Notes under the pieces: model-generated
Databases searched by the model: none
Told to the model about the DNA's origin: nothing
The model's input: the letters and a program-made list of their open reading frames with translations, nothing else
Part shown: in pieces, positions 5,186 through 7,391 of the stretch
Numbering within the stretch: the first letter of the stretch is position 1
Layout of the letters: the number at the start of each line of letters is the position of its first letter
NCBI GenBank assembly: GCA_003023165.1
Contig: PXSD01000058.1
Coordinates: forward strand, 1 to 7,391
Length of the DNA stretch: 7,391 nt
From: Halobacteriales archaeon QS_9_67_15
Lineage (GTDB): Archaea; Halobacteriota; Halobacteria; Halobacteriales; Haloarculaceae
Direction of reading: 5' to 3'
Program-made: the position numbers and the translations under genes

Positions 5186-7117
5186 TCAGGAGGACGACTC
5201 CTCGTCGTCGTCCTCCTGAACGTCCTCGAAGTCCGCGTCGACGTACTCCTCGCCCTGGCTAGCTGCGCCGCCAGCGCCCGCGGCACCGCCGGGGCCAGCG
5301 CCGCCCATGCCGCCCATGCCGCCGGCACCGGCCGCGCCGCCCGCGGTACCGGCGCCGGCCGCGCCTTCGGCGGCCTGGTCCTGATACATCTGCTTTCCGA
5401 TCTCCTGGAGGGCTTCGGCGAGGCTCTCGGTGGCCTCCTCGTAGTCCTCCGTGTCGGCGTCCTCGTTCTCGAGGACGTCCTGCACGTCGTCGATCTCGGC
5501 TTCGATCTCCTCGACGAGTTCCTCGTCGACCTCGTCTTCGTTCTCCTCGAGCAGGGTCTCGGCGCGCTGGATCGTGCTTTCGGCCTCGTTGCGGGCCTCG
5601 ATGCGCTCGCGACGCTGCTGGTCCTCCTCGGCGTGCTCCTCGGCCTCCTGCTGCATCTCCTCGATCTGCTCGTCGGAGAGGCCGGCACCGCCCTCGATGG
5701 TGATGTTCTCCTCGTTGCCGGAGCCCTTGTCCTCGGCGGAGACGTTGACGATGCCGTTCTCGTCGATGTTGAACGAGACCTCGATCTGCGGCGTGCCCGC
5801 GGGGGCCGGCGGGATGCCGGTCAGCGCGAACTCGCCGAGCAGTTCGTTCTCGTTCGCGATCTCGCGTTCGCCCTGGAAGACGCGGATCTGGACCTGCGTC
5901 TGGTTGTCGGCAGCGGTCGTGAAGATCTTCGACTCCTCGGTGGGGATGGTCGTGTTCTTCTCGATGAGTCGCTCGAAGAGGCCGCCCTTGACCTCGACAC
6001 CCAGCGAGAGAGGCGTCACGTCGAGGAGGACGATGTCGTCCACGTCGCCGGAGAGGATGCCGCCCTGGATGGCCGCGCCGAGCGCGACCGCCTCGTCGGG
6101 GTTGACGTTCTTTTTCGGCTCCTGACCGGTCATCTCCTCGACCTCGCCCTGGACCTGCGGCATCCGCGTGGACCCGCCGACGAGGATGACTTCGTCGATG
6201 TCGCTCTTGCCGTAGTCGGCGTCTTCGAGCGCCTGCTCCGTCGGGCCGACCGTCCGCTCGATGAGGTCCGACGTGAGCGACTCGAACTTCGCGCGGGTCA
6301 GCTTCTCTTCGAGGTCGAGCGGACCGTCGTCCGTCGTCGTGATGAACGGCAGGTCGATGCGGGTCTCCTTGCGGTTGGAGAGCTCGATCTTCGCCTCCTC
6401 GGCGGCTTCCGTGAGCCGCTGGAGGGCCTGGCGGTCGTCGCGCAGGTCGATGCCGTGTTCGTCCTCGAACTGGCCGGCGAGGTAGTCGATGATGGCGTGG
6501 TCCCAGTCGTCGCCGCCGAGGTCGTTGTCACCGTTGGTCGCGACGACCTCGTAGACGCCGCCGCCCAGGTCGAGAATGGAGACGTCGAAGGTGCCGCCGC
6601 CGAGGTCGTAGACGAGGATGGTCTGGTCTGACTCGTCGTCGAGGCCGTAGGCCATCGCGGCCGCCGTCGGCTCGTTGACGATGCGCTCGACCTCGAATCC
6701 GGCGATCTCGCCGGCGTCCTTCGTGGCCTGGCGCTGTCGGTCGTTGAAGTAGGCCGGCACCGTGATGACGGCCTTCTCGACGTCGTCGCCGAGGTACTCC
6801 TCGGCGTCGCGCTTGATCTTCTGGAGGATCATCGCCGAGACCTGCTCGGGCGTGTACTCCTCCCCGTCGAGTTCGACCGAGTAGTCGTCCTCGCCCATGT
6901 GGCGCTTGATGGACTGGACCGTCTCGTCGGGGTTCTTGACTGCCTGGTTCTTCGCGGGTTTGCCGACGAGGCGCTCGCCGTCGTCGAACGCGACGACCGA
7001 CGGCGTCGTCCGCTCGCCCTCGGAGTTCGCGATGATCTCGGGGTCGCCCCCCTCCATGACCGCGAACGCGCTGTTCGTGGTCCCGAGGTCGATTCCGAGA
7101 ATCTTGTTGCTCGCCAT
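5186..7117 (-). CDS. dnaK: Molecular chaperone DnaK (Hsp70)
   Basis: DnaK is the ATP-driven cytoplasmic chaperone that folds and rescues proteins, working with a J-domain protein and GrpE. The 643 residues start MASNKILGIDLGTTNSAF. The nucleotide-binding domain (1-360) shows the phosphate loop IDLGTTNS (9-16), DLGGGTFDVS (171-180) and VGGSTRMPQV (313-322). The first part of the ATPase domain lacks the roughly 24-residue insert of proteobacterial DnaK, as in Gram-positive and archaeal forms, which fits the known bacterial origin of archaeal dnaK. The linker is VLLDVTPLSL (363-372), followed by the substrate-binding beta domain (about 385-475), the helical lid (about 480-575), a Gly/Ala/Met-rich linker (583-619) and an acidic tail (EEYVDADFEDVQEDDDEE) ending in three serines. 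A TATA box lies about 31 bases upstream. No dnaJ follows, and no grpE is seen in the 274 bases upstream. After the TGA, 18 more in-frame codons run to a TAA. Confidence 0.98.
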   Translation of the reverse strand: MASNKILGIDLGTTNSAFAVMEGGDPEIIANSEGERTTPSVVAFDDGERLVGKPAKNQAVKNPDETVQSIKRHMGEDDYSVELDGEEYTPEQVSAMILQKIKRDAEEYLGDDVEKAVITVPAYFNDRQRQATKDAGEIAGFEVERIVNEPTAAAMAYGLDDESDQTILVYDLGGGTFDVSILDLGGGVYEVVATNGDNDLGGDDWDHAIIDYLAGQFEDEHGIDLRDDRQALQRLTEAAEEAKIELSNRKETRIDLPFITTTDDGPLDLEEKLTRAKFESLTSDLIERTVGPTEQALEDADYGKSDIDEVILVGGSTRMPQVQGEVEEMTGQEPKKNVNPDEAVALGAAIQGGILSGDVDDIVLLDVTPLSLGVEVKGGLFERLIEKNTTIPTEESKIFTTAADNQTQVQIRVFQGEREIANENELLGEFALTGIPPAPAGTPQIEVSFNIDENGIVNVSAEDKGSGNEENITIEGGAGLSDEQIEEMQQEAEEHAEEDQQRRERIEARNEAESTIQRAETLLEENEDEVDEELVEEIEAEIDDVQDVLENEDADTEDYEEATESLAEALQEIGKQMYQDQAAEGAAGAGTAGGAAGAGGMGGMGGAGPGGAAGAGGAASQGEEYVDADFEDVQEDDDEESSS

Positions 7118-7145
7118 CTTACCAGTGTATATCCGATTGTGCCGG

Positions 7146-7151
7146 TTAAAA
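7146..7151 (-). promoter_or_regulatory. TATA box of dnaK
   Basis: The minus strand reads TTTTAA, in the context ACTTTTAACCGG, centred about 31 bases upstream of the dnaK ATG. Transcription would begin a few bases before the start codon, giving a near-leaderless mRNA. No Shine-Dalgarno is visible between the box and the ATG. Confidence 0.6.
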
Positions 7152-7153
7152 GT

Positions 7154-7188
7154 TGCTAGACGCGACGAGCGGGAACCGTGCTAGACGC
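7154..7188 (-). promoter_or_regulatory. 10-bp direct repeat upstream of dnaK, possible regulator sites
   Basis: TGCTAGACGC occurs exactly twice, at 7154-7163 and 7179-7188 (GCGTCTAGCA on the dnaK strand), 25 bases start to start. The nearer copy lies only two bases beyond the TATA box, next to or over the TFB recognition element. Each copy centres on CTAG. Two identical sites at this position suggest binding of an activator or repressor, for example one controlling the heat-shock response; the identity of the factor is unknown. Confidence 0.45.
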
Positions 7189-7235
7189 CCGCAAACGGCC
7201 AATTTGGGCACGCCCCGCCGACACTGACCGGAGCG

Positions 7236-7242
7236 TATAAAT
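7236..7242. promoter_or_regulatory. TATA-like element in the dnaK upstream region
   Basis: TATAAAT on the plus strand reads ATTTATA on the minus strand, which contains the haloarchaeal TTTATA core. On the minus strand it would give a dnaK transcript with a leader of roughly 95 bases; on the plus strand it would start an RNA near 7264, running into the low-complexity segment. The direction cannot be decided by eye. Confidence 0.4.
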
Positions 7243-7302
7243 CTAACCGCAATACGAGCGGTCGTGTTTAGTGAAATAACTGCGCTCGAGAGAGCCGTTG
7301 GA

Positions 7303-7391
7303 ACCAGCCTGAAAGCCCCCGTCCGCTCCGGTCGAGGGGTTCGCTGCGCTCCTCGCTTCGCTTCGCTCGGCTGCGGTGCTTGCCTCACCCG
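7303..7391 (+). repeat. Low-complexity haloarchaeal intergenic repeat, cut by the window end
   Basis: From about 'CAGCCTGAAAGCCCCCG' to the window end the sequence becomes a patchwork of CGCTG, CGCTC and CGCTT units (CGCTGCGCTCC, CGCTTCGCTTCGCTCGG, CTGCGGTGCTTGCC). From memory, segments of this style, starting with a TGAAAGCCCCCG-like motif, recur between genes in many haloarchaeal genomes; their function is not established to my knowledge. No convincing open reading frame fits it. The family assignment needs a genome-wide copy search. Confidence 0.5.

Noticed and set aside
5126..6631. 501-residue plus-strand ORF opposite dnaK
   Set aside because: It is the antisense shadow of dnaK: leucine/valine/arginine-rich low-complexity translation with no domains, on the other strand of an unmistakable Hsp70 gene.
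7118..7235. Possible tRNA or other structured RNA between dnaK and the TATA-like box at 7236
   Set aside because: A GGTTCCCGC stretch resembles a T arm, but there is no acceptor stem, anticodon arm or complete T loop on either strand.

Overview
This window is chromosomal DNA from a haloarchaeon (class Halobacteria). The coding sequence is very GC-rich, most proteins are strongly acidic, promoters look like archaeal TATA elements (several about 27 bases ahead of a start codon, as expected for leaderless mRNAs), and the core genes are archaeal: ribosomal proteins L44e and S27e, aIF2 alpha and Nop10. The genus cannot be fixed from the sequence alone.

Layout. (1) 1-603 (+): the 3' part of an unrecognised gene whose fold pattern resembles degenerate KaiC/RAD55-type RecA-fold proteins; its start lies before the window. 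(2) 529/624-789 (-): a small conserved-looking haloarchaeal gene (begins MKKLIVHGDPG), convergent with the first, whose 3' half looks frameshifted or partly deleted. (3) 985-1155 (+): a small unknown ORF. (4) 1269-3513 (+): a tight informational operon, rpl44e - rps27e - aif2a - nop10 - PAC2-family gene, linking translation, H/ACA-guided RNA modification and a proteasome-assembly-chaperone-like protein. (5) 3583-4188 (+): a membrane-anchored protein with a C-terminal J domain, with its own TATA-like element. (6) 4217-4948 (-): a FabG-like short-chain dehydrogenase/reductase. (7) 5186-7117 (-): dnaK (Hsp70). (8) 7118-7391: the dnaK upstream region, with a TATA-like box and a 10-bp direct repeat next to it, then a low-complexity GC-rich segment that looks like a dispersed haloarchaeal intergenic repeat.

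Functionally the window is mostly housekeeping: translation and protein quality control (PAC2, J-domain protein, Hsp70). I see no mobile element with a transposase, no CRISPR array, no tRNA or rRNA, and no convincing new multi-gene system. The points most worth a second look are the paired repeat ahead of dnaK, the 9-bp perfect hairpin just past the dnaK stop with an in-frame acidic tail beyond it, the damaged MKKLIVHGDPG gene, and the membrane-anchored J-domain protein about 3 kb from dnaK.
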